A stretch of 64,000 nucleotides of DNA from Francisella persica ATCC VR-331. Its GTDB lineage: Bacteria > Pseudomonadota > Gammaproteobacteria > Francisellales > Francisellaceae. The stretch is taken from positions 1,426,001-1,490,000 of the forward strand of contig NZ_CP013022.1 of NCBI RefSeq assembly GCF_001653955.1, written 5' to 3'. Position numbers and translations under genes: made by a program. Positions 30,285 to 39,706 of this stretch are shown in pieces (position 1 is the first letter of the stretch; every line of letters begins with the position of its first letter). The notes beneath the pieces are model-generated. The model did not search any database, was not told the origin of the DNA, and saw nothing but the letters and a program-made list of their open reading frames with translations.

Positions 30285-31437
30285 TAAATTTATTAATGTA
30301 AAGATTAACTCCACTAATCCATAATGGGCTAAATAATAATGATAAAGATATTAATGTAATACAATACTGATACATTGTCGCACTTAAAATTCCAGAAACA
30401 TAACCCATAGAAATCAGTACAAAGCTAAATTCTCCAATTTGCGATAACATTGCTCCACCTATCAAAGCCTCTTCAGTTCTCTGTCTTAAGGCTTTAAATA
30501 TAAGCGCATTAATAGTCGTATTTAATAAATAAGCTAATAATAGAAGAGAAACAAATAAATATACATGATCCCAAAATAATTTTAAATCGATCAACATACC
30601 TACCGAAATAAAAAATAATGCCATAAATATCGTCTTAACAGTTGAAAGACTATGACCAACCCACTCTGTCTCTTCAAGAGTAGAAACAATCATTCCTCCA
30701 ACAAAAGCTCCAAGGGCTGATGATAATTCTAATGACTCAGTAAGTGCTGCCATCCCAAAACAAATTACTAAAGCAGCAAAAACTCTCATTTCCTCATCTT
30801 TTCCCAATACAGAAATAAAAGATATTTTAATATTCTTTTTCACCGCCATAATTGCTGCTATAGATATTACAAGAATACCTCCCACAATCTGAATTACTAT
30901 CTGACTAATTGATGGTTGCTCTCCACCTATTAGTCTTACAAGAATAAGCATCGGCACTACTGTTAAATCTTGGATTAGAAGAATCCCTAGGACATTTTGT
31001 CCTAAACGAGTTTTCATGCTACCACTATCATTTAATAATTTAAGTACTACAGCAGTACTACTTAAGCTAATAACTGCACCAAAAAGTAATATTTTTGCAA
31101 GGCTCCATCCTAGCGTTAGACCAATTATAGAAACAATTAGACTTGTTATAAGCATTTGCAATATTGTCCCAATAGTTGGAACTTTCCAATTTTCAGCAAA
31201 CTTGCGTGGCGAAACCTCCATTCCTGCAAAGAATAATAATAAAATAACACCTATTTCACCTAATCTCGCAAGATTTTCTTGATCTTGAATTAATTTCAAA
31301 CCATATGGTCCTAGTAATATCCCTGTTAGTAAATATGCAACTACATATGGCTGCTTTATTTTTTTTAAGACAATTGTAACTACTAGAATACCTAGCATTA
31401 CAAAAACAAAAATTGGAATTAGAGGTTCGTTATGCAT
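30262..31437 (-). CDS. CPA2-family cation/proton antiporter without a regulatory domain
   Basis: This 391-residue protein is the membrane domain of a KefB/YbaL-like monovalent cation:proton antiporter. About 12 helices are visible, with LLLFFAGMEVSPRKF, VLGILLIQDLTVVPML and LSSALGAFVGGMIVSTLEETEW, which holds the ion-pathway signatures. It ends right after the last helix (INKFIKKRTQI), with no RCK/TrkA-N domain. Stand-alone forms exist in the family, so this need not be a truncation. Its 3' end overlaps the MscS-like remnant. Substrate (K+ or Na+) is unknown. Confidence 0.85.
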   Translation of the reverse strand: MHNEPLIPIFVFVMLGILVVTIVLKKIKQPYVVAYLLTGILLGPYGLKLIQDQENLARLGEIGVILLLFFAGMEVSPRKFAENWKVPTIGTILQMLITSLIVSIIGLTLGWSLAKILLFGAVISLSSTAVVLKLLNDSGSMKTRLGQNVLGILLIQDLTVVPMLILVRLIGGEQPSISQIVIQIVGGILVISIAAIMAVKKNIKISFISVLGKDEEMRVFAALVICFGMAALTESLELSSALGAFVGGMIVSTLEETEWVGHSLSTVKTIFMALFFISVGMLIDLKLFWDHVYLFVSLLLLAYLLNTTINALIFKALRQRTEEALIGGAMLSQIGEFSFVLISMGYVSGILSATMYQYCITLISLSLLFSPLWISGVNLYINKFIKKRTQI

Positions 31438-31652
31438 ATTTTTATATTCTAAAAGAAATTAGAATAATGATACTGCATATATGTAATAAATTACACTAAG
31501 ATGATTAATTTTTTCTAAATTATTTATTATATAGTGGTTGTTTATTTTTGATTATACATTATATAACTTTTTTACAGTCTTTTAGTAAATAAAATTAGAT
31601 AAAATCTATACAATATCTTTAGAAAAACTTAAACTAGAATTCTATAGTATTT

Positions 31653-31989
31653 CTAATAATAGTTTAATAGTTCGATTAAATTAAAATCATGATCTTCTAA
31701 CATAGATTGATCTTATCTTTCCAATATCTCCTATTCTATTTACTATTTCTTCTATAATTATTTTATAACCTCATTTAAATTAGTATCTACAATAAAGCAT
31801 AAATTAGCGCCTACCTTCTTTTACATTTTGCGCTTTAGGCTCACTCACTACCTAATATTTTCTGCTCACCAAATTTTTAATACTACGCTGGTTTTGTTTA
31901 ATATAATTTAGGTATTAAAACTTAGAAAGACACTACTTGATGATTTAGTTTTATTCAACATAGACCAGCTCAATAACTTAAAGTAACAT
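31653..31989 (-). pseudogene. VOC/glyoxalase-fold protein, broken
   Basis: Minus-strand pieces read LKFGEQKIL, then EPKAQNV, ANLCFIVDTNLNEVIK and RDHDFNLIELLNYY to a stop at 31653. This matches the second half of a VOC-family metal-binding protein, where the last motif is usually RDPDGNLIEL. The N-terminal half is badly decayed. The family includes glyoxalase I and fosfomycin-resistance proteins, and the exact role cannot be told. The rest of the gap up to 31437 holds nothing recognisable. Confidence 0.5.
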
Positions 31990-31991
31990 TA

Positions 31992-32495
31992 TTATTTAAG
32001 ATCATTAGTTGTTAGAATACGGTCACCTCCTAAACCTTCTTTCATAGCTGCAAATGCTACATCATGTGCAATAGTACCATGTGGCGACCCACTTAGATCC
32101 TGGATAATATAAGGTACTATTCCATCATCGAACATATCCATAGCTGTTTTTAATAAACAAACATCTGAAAACAATCCAGCAAGATAGATTTTTGTTGGTT
32201 TAAGTTTTTTTATTAAGGCTTTAAGCTCGTCATTGTATACCGTATAGTTATGATGATTGGTAAAATGAACATTTTCTGGTAATTCTACACCATCAATCAG
32301 CTTTCTATCTTCTTCATTTTGAAAGTCAACCCATTTTAATTGAGTTTCAAAAAGAGAATTTTTTCTATTTTCGAACATTGCAAAATTAATATTATTGAAA
32401 TAAGAATAAAACTTATTGAGATTTACGATTATAGCTCTAGCTTCAGGGCAATCAAAACCTTTTTGCATATCAATGACAACTAATAATTTAGACAT
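31992..32495 (-). CDS. isochorismatase-family cysteine hydrolase
   Basis: This intact 167-residue protein has the family triad in order: Asp9 in VVIDMQKGF, a central Lys in the HHNYTVYNDELKALIKKLKP region and Cys118 in SDVCLLKTA. The length is typical of short nicotinamidase-like or isochorismatase-like hydrolases. It lacks the metal-site histidines that would mark a true nicotinamidase clearly. The substrate is unknown. It diverges from the alkyladenine glycosylase gene. Confidence 0.8.
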   Translation of the reverse strand: MSKLLVVIDMQKGFDCPEARAIIVNLNKFYSYFNNINFAMFENRKNSLFETQLKWVDFQNEEDRKLIDGVELPENVHFTNHHNYTVYNDELKALIKKLKPTKIYLAGLFSDVCLLKTAMDMFDDGIVPYIIQDLSGSPHGTIAHDVAFAAMKEGLGGDRILTTNDLK

Positions 32496-32616
32496 ATAAC
32501 ACCTTTATTAGTTAACTTATACGTTAGATACTATATAATCCTTGCAGCTTAATCAATATAATATCTTTATATTTTGCTAAAATATATAATAATAAAAAGT
32601 TATTAATTTGGAACCT

Positions 32617-33198
32617 ATGAATAATTTAGAAGCAATCCTTGAACTTAAAACTATTGATGTTGCAAAAAAATTACTAGGGCATTTTTTAGTGAGTAAATAT
32701 AATAATAAAATATTAGTAGGGAAAATAGTTGAAACCGAAGCGTATTTGTATAATGATCCAGCTTGTCACTCATATAAAAATAAAACAAAAAGAAATTCAA
32801 TGATGTATGTACAAGCAGGTACTAGTTATGTATACTTTACCTATGGAATGCATTACTGTATCAATGTTGTGACATCAGATTTGGGGATTGGTGAGGCTGT
32901 ACTTATAAGAGCACTCGAGCCAATAGCTGGAATTGCACAAATGCAGATTAATAGATCAAAAAAAATTCTAACAGATTTATGTTCAGGCCCAGCCAAATTA
33001 ACACAGGCATTTAATATTACTTTAAAAGATAATGGCATTAAATTACTTGATATAAATAATCCTATTCATCTTATATATAATAATGATTTAATCAATGACA
33101 ACGATATAGTTCAGGCACAAAGAATCGGTATATCAAAAGCAAAAGATATGCCATACAGATTCTATATCAAAGATAGTATTTTTGTATCGAAGAAATAA
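32617..33198 (+). CDS. 3-methyladenine DNA glycosylase (AAG/MPG type)
   Basis: This base-excision enzyme removes alkylated and deaminated purines from DNA. It has 193 residues from the ATG at 32617 (an upstream TTG in frame adds three). The AAG-type blocks are present: [37 protein letters not shown] holds the catalytic Glu, and [18 protein letters not shown] and [14 protein letters not shown] follow. Length fits the bacterial family. It is not related to the helix-hairpin-helix AlkA type. Confidence 0.92.
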   Translation: MNNLEAILELKTIDVAKKLLGHFLVSKYNNKILVGKIVETEAYLYNDPACHSYKNKTKRNSMMYVQAGTSYVYFTYGMHYCINVVTSDLGIGEAVLIRALEPIAGIAQMQINRSKKILTDLCSGPAKLTQAFNITLKDNGIKLLDINNPIHLIYNNDLINDNDIVQAQRIGISKAKDMPYRFYIKDSIFVSKK

Positions 33199-33289
33199 TC
33201 TTTATACATGAAAATAATTAAAAACTAGATTAAATTTATAATTAAGTGATAAAATTTTAAATATATAACGTTATAAGTGAATTATTTAG

Positions 33290-33640
33290 ATGTATCTACA
33301 TAAAAAATATTCAGAAAAAAATTGGCAGTTTGTTATCATTTAATACATTATTATGGTTGAGATGACTTACTCGCTACAACATATATCAGCAAGGCTTCCA
33401 AATGGAGATATGATTATTACACCTACAATGTAACCTTTTATCAGGTTACTAAGAAAAATATTGTCACAGTAATACCTAACGGATAAATGTTTAATATAAT
33501 AGATATAAAGTAATACCGCAAGCTGCTAATATCATTTAGAAACATATAAAGCTCGAAAGGATATTAATGCTATTGTACATACACATAGTAAATATGCTAT
33601 GATGTCATATTCATTAGAATTGTGGTATGCAGTTTACTAA
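33290..33640 (+). pseudogene. class II aldolase/adducin-family protein, truncated and broken
   Basis: From the ATG at 33290 the plus strand reads YLHKKYSEKNWQFV. It then gives ISARLPNGDMIITPTM and, after frame changes, YKARKDINAIVHTHSKYAMMSYSLEL. The HTH pair is the zinc site of class II aldolases such as fuculose-phosphate aldolase and methylthioribulose-phosphate dehydratase. Only about the first half of a normal 200-250 residue protein is left, with several stops. Confidence 0.55.
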
Positions 33641-33931
33641 TCAACAATCATTATGATTTGAAATAGAAAAGTTTGAACCATAACATAATTGATGAAATGA
33701 AATATTATCAAAAACAAAGTCTAGTACTTTCTCTACGTTGGATATTTCATTATTTAAATCAAATCCAGAAAGCTTAAGATTCAAGTTAGTATTTTGATTA
33801 CATTCTTCTATAAATCTTTGCCATTCTATTAAATTAATATGCCCAAATAGATGTAAACTAAAATGTTCTATAACCATTTTTACATCAGAATTATAATTTT
33901 TTCTAAAATAGGTAAAAACTGCATAGTTCAT
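33641..33931 (-). CDS. hypothetical protein, 96 residues (doubtful)
   Basis: The minus strand is open for 96 residues (MNYAVFTYFRKNYNSDVKMV onward), with a mix of charged and aromatic residues that looks protein-like. There is no good ribosome site, and the gene would begin back to back with the SnoaL-like remnant on the plus strand. I do not recognise the family. It may be the surviving part of a decayed gene or a chance frame. Confidence 0.3.
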   Translation of the reverse strand: MNYAVFTYFRKNYNSDVKMVIEHFSLHLFGHINLIEWQRFIEECNQNTNLNLKLSGFDLNNEISNVEKVLDFVFDNISFHQLCYGSNFSISNHNDC

Positions 33932-33952
33932 AGTTTAAGAGAGGAGAAAAAT

Positions 33953-34368
33953 ATGACTATACAAGATATAGATAATACACTAGCTAAGTGGAAAAATGAT
34001 TTATTAAAGATTTCTAAAACTTATAGCTTATGATAATCGTGAATTCTTTTTAGCCAACTTTTGCTTCTAAAAAATGTTTAGAAGAACTTATAGAGAATGC
34101 AGTATCTTATTTTGTTGCAGGCAATGATAGATATCCTGGAGATAATACTGGACCTATGGGCAATATCTATTAGAGTTTGAAAATGTAGGCTATATGTTTA
34201 AAACAATATTGGTTGGTTATGATGGGTAAAAAGCATTTAACTCAAACTAATGGCAACAAATTAGTAGTAAACTATACAATGGATTTCAAACTAAATGCTA
34301 AGGGTGAACTACAAATCGTACTTCATCATTCATCTTTACTTATATACTCCAGTATAATTGATAGATAA
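33953..34368 (+). pseudogene. SnoaL/NTF2-like hypothetical protein, broken
   Basis: A strong ribosome site, GAGGAG, precedes the ATG at 33953. The plus strand reads TIQDIDNTLAKWKNDLLKI and stops after KTYSL. Then come KCLEELIENAVSYFVAGNDRYPGDN, FENVGYMFKTILVVMMG and NYTMDFKLNAKGELQIVLHHSSL, in two other frames, to a stop at 34368. The pattern matches a small SnoaL-like family ending LHHSSxPY. The intact ribosome site and few lesions suggest recent loss. Confidence 0.55.
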
Positions 34369-34382
34369 GATAAAACTTTTAA

Positions 34383-34695
34383 ATGATACATAATACCTAA
34401 AAAAACAACAAAGTTGGGTTTTCTTAACAATATCATTCTCATGTGTTATGTCTCATCAATAGTGACCCAAATCACTATTAGAGATATGGCTATCAAGGTT
34501 GGGATCACTTAAAGAGCGGTCCTAAATATTTAAAGTAACCTAATAGAGACAGCTTATCTAACAGTTACAAAGATTGGTAGAAATAATCACTATGCTATTA
34601 ATAAATAGAAAAAACTTAAAAACTTAGAAATCCTATAGAATAGTCATCGTAATATTGATGATTTCTTGAAGCCGTTAGCAATAAAAAAATCTTAA
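34383..34695 (+). pseudogene. winged-helix (MarR-like) transcriptional regulator, broken
   Basis: Plus-strand pieces in two or three frames read WVFLNN, HSHVLCLINSDPNITIRDMAIKVGIT, RAVLN, then TAYLTVTKIGRNNHYAIN and NIDDFLKPLAIKKS to the stop at 34695. This is a known stand-alone winged-helix type (usual motif TNHAHVLLCLA...REIAERVGITERAV). Two in-frame stops and at least one frameshift are present. It follows the SnoaL-like remnant by 14 bases and could have regulated it. Confidence 0.6.
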
Positions 34696-34924
34696 TATAA
34701 ACTTCCACTCATAAACGCTAATCTTTTAAACTAATAATAAATCTGCGTAAGTATCTATGTACTACATATATTCAAAGCTAATAAACAAAAACCTTGAACA
34801 ATTTACATTATACTTCAACTTCTTGCATTTTGCAATCTTAGTTTTACTAGCTCATATAAGTTTTATTTAAGAGATTAATGATAATTAAATAAATAATAAT
34901 TAATTAATAGTGAATACCTCTTTT

Positions 34925-35105
34925 CTAGAATGCTGCAAATAGCAAAAAAACAGCGATAAGCACACCACCACAGAGATATGTACATAAGCTTCCCAACTCA
35001 AACTATAATGAATATGTACAAAATTACTATCAATAATCTGAATAATAACTAAAATAGTTATAATAATATGTAAAAGGCGAAAATTTTTATCCTACGACTG
35101 TTATA
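34925..35105 (-). pseudogene. cytochrome b561-like remnant
   Basis: The minus strand gives NFRLLHIIITILVIIQIIDSN, FVHIHYSLSWEAYVHISVVV and CLSLFFCYLQHS in one frame, with the His spacing and helices of a cytochrome b561 heme protein. Only about 60 codons are left, of a usual 180. A 23-base tandem duplication sits next to the upstream break. The rest of 34696-35230 has no recognisable gene. Confidence 0.4.
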
Positions 35106-35151
35106 AATATTGCCAAAATCATTCTAAGAATATTGCCAAAATCATTCTAAG
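35106..35151 (+). repeat. 23-bp perfect tandem duplication
   Basis: The unit AATATTGCCAAAATCATTCTAAG occurs at 35106-35128 and again at 35129-35151 with no gap. A 23-base insertion shifts the frame, so it may be one of the lesions that broke the b561-like gene. Confidence 0.85.
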
Positions 35152-35230
35152 GAAAAATATAGTTTTTAAAAAAAAATTGCATCTCATATTCTACTTTAAA
35201 AGTTAATAGCTTAACTAATATAAATATGAT

Positions 35231-36649
35231 TTAGCTATCAATCATTGCATTCTCAACTAAACTATTATCAAGCTCTTTTTTTGGTTTTATATTTGAAACT
35301 AGCTTCAGTTTTTCAACTTGTCCTATTAGATTACCACGACCAGTTTTTAGTTTATTAAAAGCATTTTCGCAAGACTTATTAGCGTCATTTATAGACTTAC
35401 CTACTTTTTCTAAATCTTCAACAAAATTAACAAATTTTTTATATATCTCTTCTAACCTAGTATATATATCTGTGATACTTTGAGCTTGTTTTTCATATCG
35501 CCAAGTATTTTCAACAGCACGAAGCGCGACTAGTAACGTAGTTGGACTAACAAGAATTATCTTTTGCTTAAATGCCTCATCATATAAGCTTGTGTCATTA
35601 TCAAGAGCAAGTAATAAAGCTCCCTCTACTGGTATAAACATAAATATGAAATCTAATGAATTTATACCTTTTAGATTTTCATAGTTTTTATTGGCTAACC
35701 CTTTAATATGTTCTCTGATTGATCTAATATGAGCTTTTAGGAGAGAATGTTTGTAATCATCATCAGCCGCCATATAGTCATTATAAGCAAATAATGAAGT
35801 CTTAGCATCTATGATAATATCACGATTATCAGGTAGTTTGACAACGACATCAGGTCGATATACTTTACCCTCATCATCTGTAGTATGCTTCTCTATAAAA
35901 TACTCAAAACCTTCTCTAAGCCCTGATTTTTCAAGAACATTTTTAAGTACCATCTCACCCCATATACCTTGCTTTTTAGTACTACTTCTCAGGGCATTTG
36001 TGAGATTATGTGCCTCTGTGGTCATTTTTTGATTAAGTTCTTTAAGAGTTTTTAGCTCATTTTGTAGTGCATTTCTGGCGTTAGATTCTTTATCATAAAC
36101 ATCTTCAACTTTTTGTTTAAAATCTCTTAATTGCTCTTTGACAGGATTTAAGATACTATTTAAACTTTCTTGATTTCGTTCAGAGAGTTTTTTTGAACTA
36201 TCTTCAAAAATTTTATTAGCTAAATTTTCAAACTCAGATTTGAGCTTTGTTTCACTATTTTGTAATAATTCTATTTTTTCTCTTAGAGCATTATTTTGCT
36301 CTTTAAGTTGAGTTTCAAGTGTTGCTATTTGTGATTTATAATTTTTTATCTCCTCAATATAGTTATAAGCTTTATTTCTCTCTAATTTTAACTCTAGTTT
36401 TAGTTCATCTATGCGTTGTGCGCTATCATGCTTTAATTCTGTATTCTTTTGTTTTTCTTGATTTAGTAGTATATCAAATGTAACTTCTTTACTTCTTAGT
36501 GATACTAGCTCCTCTTGTGTAGAGTTTTTATATTGCTCAAATGCTTGACAGATATTATCAACTTGTACAGATTTTTTTTTAAGCAATATAAAAAGAATTA
36601 CAAATATAACTATTACAAAAATACTAATTAATCCAATTACAACTATCAT
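35231..36649 (-). CDS. rmuC: DNA recombination protein RmuC
   Basis: RmuC limits inversions at short repeats; its nuclease-like fold suggests a DNA-processing role. The 472-residue protein has one N-terminal membrane helix (3-23) and a long coiled coil (about 30-225). The RmuC domain follows, with QGIWGEMVLKNVLEKSGL, VYRPDVVVKLPDNRDIIIDAKTSL (a PD-(D/E)xK-like core) and LLVALRAVENTWRYEKQ. Length is normal. It is downstream of ruvA on the same strand, past a small broken gene. Confidence 0.93.
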   Translation of the reverse strand: MIVVIGLISIFVIVIFVILFILLKKKSVQVDNICQAFEQYKNSTQEELVSLRSKEVTFDILLNQEKQKNTELKHDSAQRIDELKLELKLERNKAYNYIEEIKNYKSQIATLETQLKEQNNALREKIELLQNSETKLKSEFENLANKIFEDSSKKLSERNQESLNSILNPVKEQLRDFKQKVEDVYDKESNARNALQNELKTLKELNQKMTTEAHNLTNALRSSTKKQGIWGEMVLKNVLEKSGLREGFEYFIEKHTTDDEGKVYRPDVVVKLPDNRDIIIDAKTSLFAYNDYMAADDDYKHSLLKAHIRSIREHIKGLANKNYENLKGINSLDFIFMFIPVEGALLLALDNDTSLYDEAFKQKIILVSPTTLLVALRAVENTWRYEKQAQSITDIYTRLEEIYKKFVNFVEDLEKVGKSINDANKSCENAFNKLKTGRGNLIGQVEKLKLVSNIKPKKELDNSLVENAMIDS

Positions 36650-36758
36650 TAATTTAAATCCTCAATCATATATAAATTAAAATTCACTTATTATTAATTT
36701 TATTCTTCAAACATAAGTAGTTTTTTTACTAAAAGTAAAGATAATAAAGAGTAGAAAA

Positions 36759-37134
36759 TCATAAATAGAAACCAAAACTAAAGTAATAACAAATATAAAA
36801 GTATAAGAAATATGCATAAGCTGAATATAATATTTTACTTTTATCTCTTAATAGTAATACCTCTTCTCTTGAAATCAAGACTATGCAACACGCTATTGCT
36901 AAAGTGAACATATTTGTAGTAAATGAGTTATATGATGTATCAAAGTTACTTATCAGTAGTATATAAATGATTAGAAAGCTATATCTCCTTACTAAAAATA
37001 ATATCATCAAACTTCAAATATGCAAATAATAAATACCCAGATGTTATGATGATAAAGGCCATAAGTTTACAATGATCATATACTTGTGTTAGTACGTTTA
37101 TATTTTTTATCTTCTCAAATGAGCTATTTAACAT
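36759..37134 (-). pseudogene. small hydrophobic protein, probably frameshifted
   Basis: The minus strand from the ATG at 37134 reads LNSSFEKIKNINVLTQVYDHCKLMAFIIITSGYLLFAY. It then runs into a stop just where a second frame opens as an 83-residue hydrophobic stretch (residues about 10-30 and 60-83 very hydrophobic). One shift near a run of Ts at about 36990 would join them into a membrane protein of about 125 residues. I do not recognise the family. The second piece alone could also be expressed. Confidence 0.4.
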
Positions 37135-37163
37135 TCCACTCTAGTTATTATTATTTTTTTAGA

Positions 37164-37814
37164 TTATCTCTTTGATCTTATTGACCCTTGTAAAGCTTTA
37201 CGAATTACTTCCGCAGCTGTAGTTGTATCACACATAGCATAGAGAGCCATTTTCTCAGCATCTTTTTGCTTATAACCCAAGGCTAACAATGCATCAACAG
37301 ATTCGTTAAATATTGAGTTTGCTAAGACTGTAGGTGTTGGTGTTTGTTGTGCTTGTGAATCTAGATTAGCTGTAGTAGAACCTAAAGATTGAGCATAAAT
37401 CTCATTAGCCATTTTCAATAATTTATCGTAAATTTCTACAACCAGACGCTCTGCTGTTTTCTTACCAATACCAGGAACTGTAGCTAATAAAGCGTAATCT
37501 TTATTTTCGATACAATGTAATAGCTTTTTTGAATCCATCCCAGATAAAATAGCAATAGCTGTTCTAGATCCTATACCATTGACTTTAATTAACTCTTGAA
37601 AAACTTTCTTATCAACTTTTGATTTAAATCCATAGAGCTGCTGAGCATCTTCACGAACTACAAAATGTGTATAAAGACTAACCTGACTATCAATATCACC
37701 TAATGTATAAAATGTTGTCATCGGTACAAAAACCTCATAACCAATACCATTTACATCAATAAGTAAAGATGTTGGATCTTTCTCTATCAATACACCTTTT
37801 ATAAAACTTATCAT
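37164..37814 (-). CDS. ruvA: Holliday junction helicase subunit RuvA
   Basis: RuvA binds four-way junctions and loads RuvB. The 216-residue protein has the OB-fold N-domain ([27 protein letters not shown]). Two helix-hairpin-helix motifs follow ([21 protein letters not shown] and [19 protein letters not shown]), then a linker rich in Gln, Thr and Pro and the RuvB-binding C-domain ([17 protein letters not shown]). I chose ATG 37814 for its AAGGAA site nine bases upstream. ruvB is not in the window. An MFS gene separates it from ruvC. Confidence 0.96.
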   Translation of the reverse strand: MISFIKGVLIEKDPTSLLIDVNGIGYEVFVPMTTFYTLGDIDSQVSLYTHFVVREDAQQLYGFKSKVDKKVFQELIKVNGIGSRTAIAILSGMDSKKLLHCIENKDYALLATVPGIGKKTAERLVVEIYDKLLKMANEIYAQSLGSTTANLDSQAQQTPTPTVLANSIFNESVDALLALGYKQKDAEKMALYAMCDTTTAAEVIRKALQGSIRSKR

Positions 37815-37844
37815 CAATAATATTCCTTAGTTGCTCTGAACTGT

Positions 37845-39017
37845 TTATAATTTTAAGCTTACTATAAGTGCTACTAGAAAAGCGATAGGAAGAATTGAAA
37901 GAGCTAGCGAAATATCTAAATTAAAACTATTAACTAATACCCCAACAATAATCGGCACGATAAACCCTGAAAACATTACTACAGTGTTATTTATACCAAA
38001 AAATATAGATTTAGGCTTTCGTTCCATGTAGTTTGCTATCACCGTAAATGAAAGTGTCTGACCAGCAGCAGCACAACCAATCAATAATAATAAAATCATA
38101 CTTATTATTTGATTTAAATGTAAAAATAACAATGAACAAACACAGATAAATCCTAGTAAAGAAACCACAAATAGCATATTTATCTTATCTTTAAACTTAT
38201 CATACATTAGACCAAAAAAAGGACTTCCAATACCAAGACCTAACCACAAAAAAGCCATAGAATAAGAAGCTTGAGTGATACTAAGCCCCTTAGTTTCTAA
38301 TAAGCTAACTCCCCAAATAGCTCCTAATGTAGGTATAGAACAGTAAATAAAGAAAGCATAGAAATATATAGTAATTAATTTTTTATTTAAAAGATTACTT
38401 TTTATCTCATTTAATTCTTGTTTGCTCAAAGTTTCTACAGTTTTAGCACCCTCTTTAACAAAAACCAGAATTAATGCTGCTAGAAAAATTCCTACGATAG
38501 CTGATATTAATATTACTAATCTCCAACTATCCAAATAATTTACAAGAAATAGTAATGGACCGCCAGCTAAAATAGGCCCTAAAGTCCCTAAGATTTGTGT
38601 AGATCCAGATAAAATACCCATATACCTCATCGGGAACCATTGTGTTGATATTATTAATAAACCTAAGAAACCAAAAGCAGCACCGATACCCATTAGGCAT
38701 CTTGCAAAAACAGCCACATATAAGCTAGATGTTAGTGAAAAAAGTAATGCTCCTAAAGCACAAGTGATAGTAGCAAAAAATAATGATTTTTTTATACCAT
38801 ACTTATCAAATAAAAAGCCTACTGGCACTTGTAATAATGAATAGCATAGGTAAAAAGCTCCACCAAACAATGAAAAACTAAAAGCTGTCGCATGAAAACT
38901 ATCAACTATATCTTGATGGAGTGAATTTGGCAACACCCTTAGAAAAAATTCATAAAAGAAAAATGTAGCGCCGATAAGCCATATTGTACAAGCTCGAATA
39001 TAATACCTTGTGCCCAT
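37845..39017 (-). CDS. MFS transporter
   Basis: This intact 390-residue protein has about 12 membrane helices. The first cytosolic loop has the MFS signature GFLFDKYGIKKSLFFA, and the sixth-seventh helix loop is charged. The opening RACTIWLIGATFFFYEFFLRVLPNS resembles Francisella Pht/Fpt-type phagosomal transporters, a group linked to nutrient uptake in host cells; that is a resemblance only. It sits between ruvC and ruvA on the same strand. It is one of the few transporters here that stays intact. Confidence 0.8.
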   Translation of the reverse strand: MGTRYYIRACTIWLIGATFFFYEFFLRVLPNSLHQDIVDSFHATAFSFSLFGGAFYLCYSLLQVPVGFLFDKYGIKKSLFFATITCALGALLFSLTSSLYVAVFARCLMGIGAAFGFLGLLIISTQWFPMRYMGILSGSTQILGTLGPILAGGPLLFLVNYLDSWRLVILISAIVGIFLAALILVFVKEGAKTVETLSKQELNEIKSNLLNKKLITIYFYAFFIYCSIPTLGAIWGVSLLETKGLSITQASYSMAFLWLGLGIGSPFFGLMYDKFKDKINMLFVVSLLGFICVCSLLFLHLNQIISMILLLLIGCAAAGQTLSFTVIANYMERKPKSIFFGINNTVVMFSGFIVPIIVGVLVNSFNLDISLALSILPIAFLVALIVSLKL

Positions 39018-39098
39018 ATAAAATTAATACTGTTATTTTTTTATGATAAAGCTATTATAGGTTTGACATCAAACTTAGACAAATATTTTTTTGATATT

Positions 39099-39614
39099 TT
39101 ATTTAATTCTCTTTTGAGAAACTCGGCTCGCTCCAGAGATTTTTGCCAATGATTTACTACTATGATAATGACATATTGCTATTGCTAAAGCATCTGCTGC
39201 ATCTTCTGGAGGCTTTTTGCTCAAACCTAACAAAGACTGTATCATATGCTGAACTTGTGATTTAGCAGCTCCTCCTGTACCTACTACAGCTTGTTTTATT
39301 TGTTTGGCTGAATATTCGCTAACCTCTAGATTATTAATTGCTAGCGTACACATAGCCACCCCTCTAGCTTGTCCTAGTTTAATAGCTCCCATAGGATTAT
39401 GAAACATAAATATTTGTTCAATAGCAGCCTCAGTCGGTGCATATATATTTATAATCTGTGTTATACTATTAGCAATCTGCTTGAGTCTTCTTGCCATAGT
39501 TGTTTCTGTAATACGAATACAGCCACTTGCGACATAATAGATTTTATTATCTTGGACTTTTATGACTCCGAAACCTGTTATCCTTGAGCCTGGATCTATT
39601 CCTAAAATAACCAT
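39099..39614 (-). CDS. ruvC: Holliday junction resolvase RuvC
   Basis: RuvC cuts Holliday junctions symmetrically. The 171-residue protein has the four acidic residues of the RNase H-like core: Asp7 in GIDPGSR, Glu66 in AAIEQIF, and the pair in [14 protein letters not shown]. Length is typical. yebC is just upstream, a common order (yebC-ruvC-ruvA-ruvB), but here an MFS gene breaks the run. Confidence 0.96.
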   Translation of the reverse strand: MVILGIDPGSRITGFGVIKVQDNKIYYVASGCIRITETTMARRLKQIANSITQIINIYAPTEAAIEQIFMFHNPMGAIKLGQARGVAMCTLAINNLEVSEYSAKQIKQAVVGTGGAAKSQVQHMIQSLLGLSKKPPEDAADALAIAICHYHSSKSLAKISGASRVSQKRIK

Positions 39615-39706
39615 TTAATACTTATTATCACCCTATGACTACAAGATTTTACTATAGCTTAATAACAATTAGAAAACTATCAATAATGATAGTCGAATAA
39701 AAAAGT

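Noticed and set aside
33641-33931. A toxin-antitoxin style small gene pair with the neighbouring SnoaL-like frame
   Set aside because: The two are divergent, one is broken, and neither resembles a known toxin or antitoxin.
34395-34425. CAAC-AAA-GTTG hairpin followed by a T-rich stretch
   Set aside because: The stem is four pairs only, and the sequence is coding in the winged-helix remnant.
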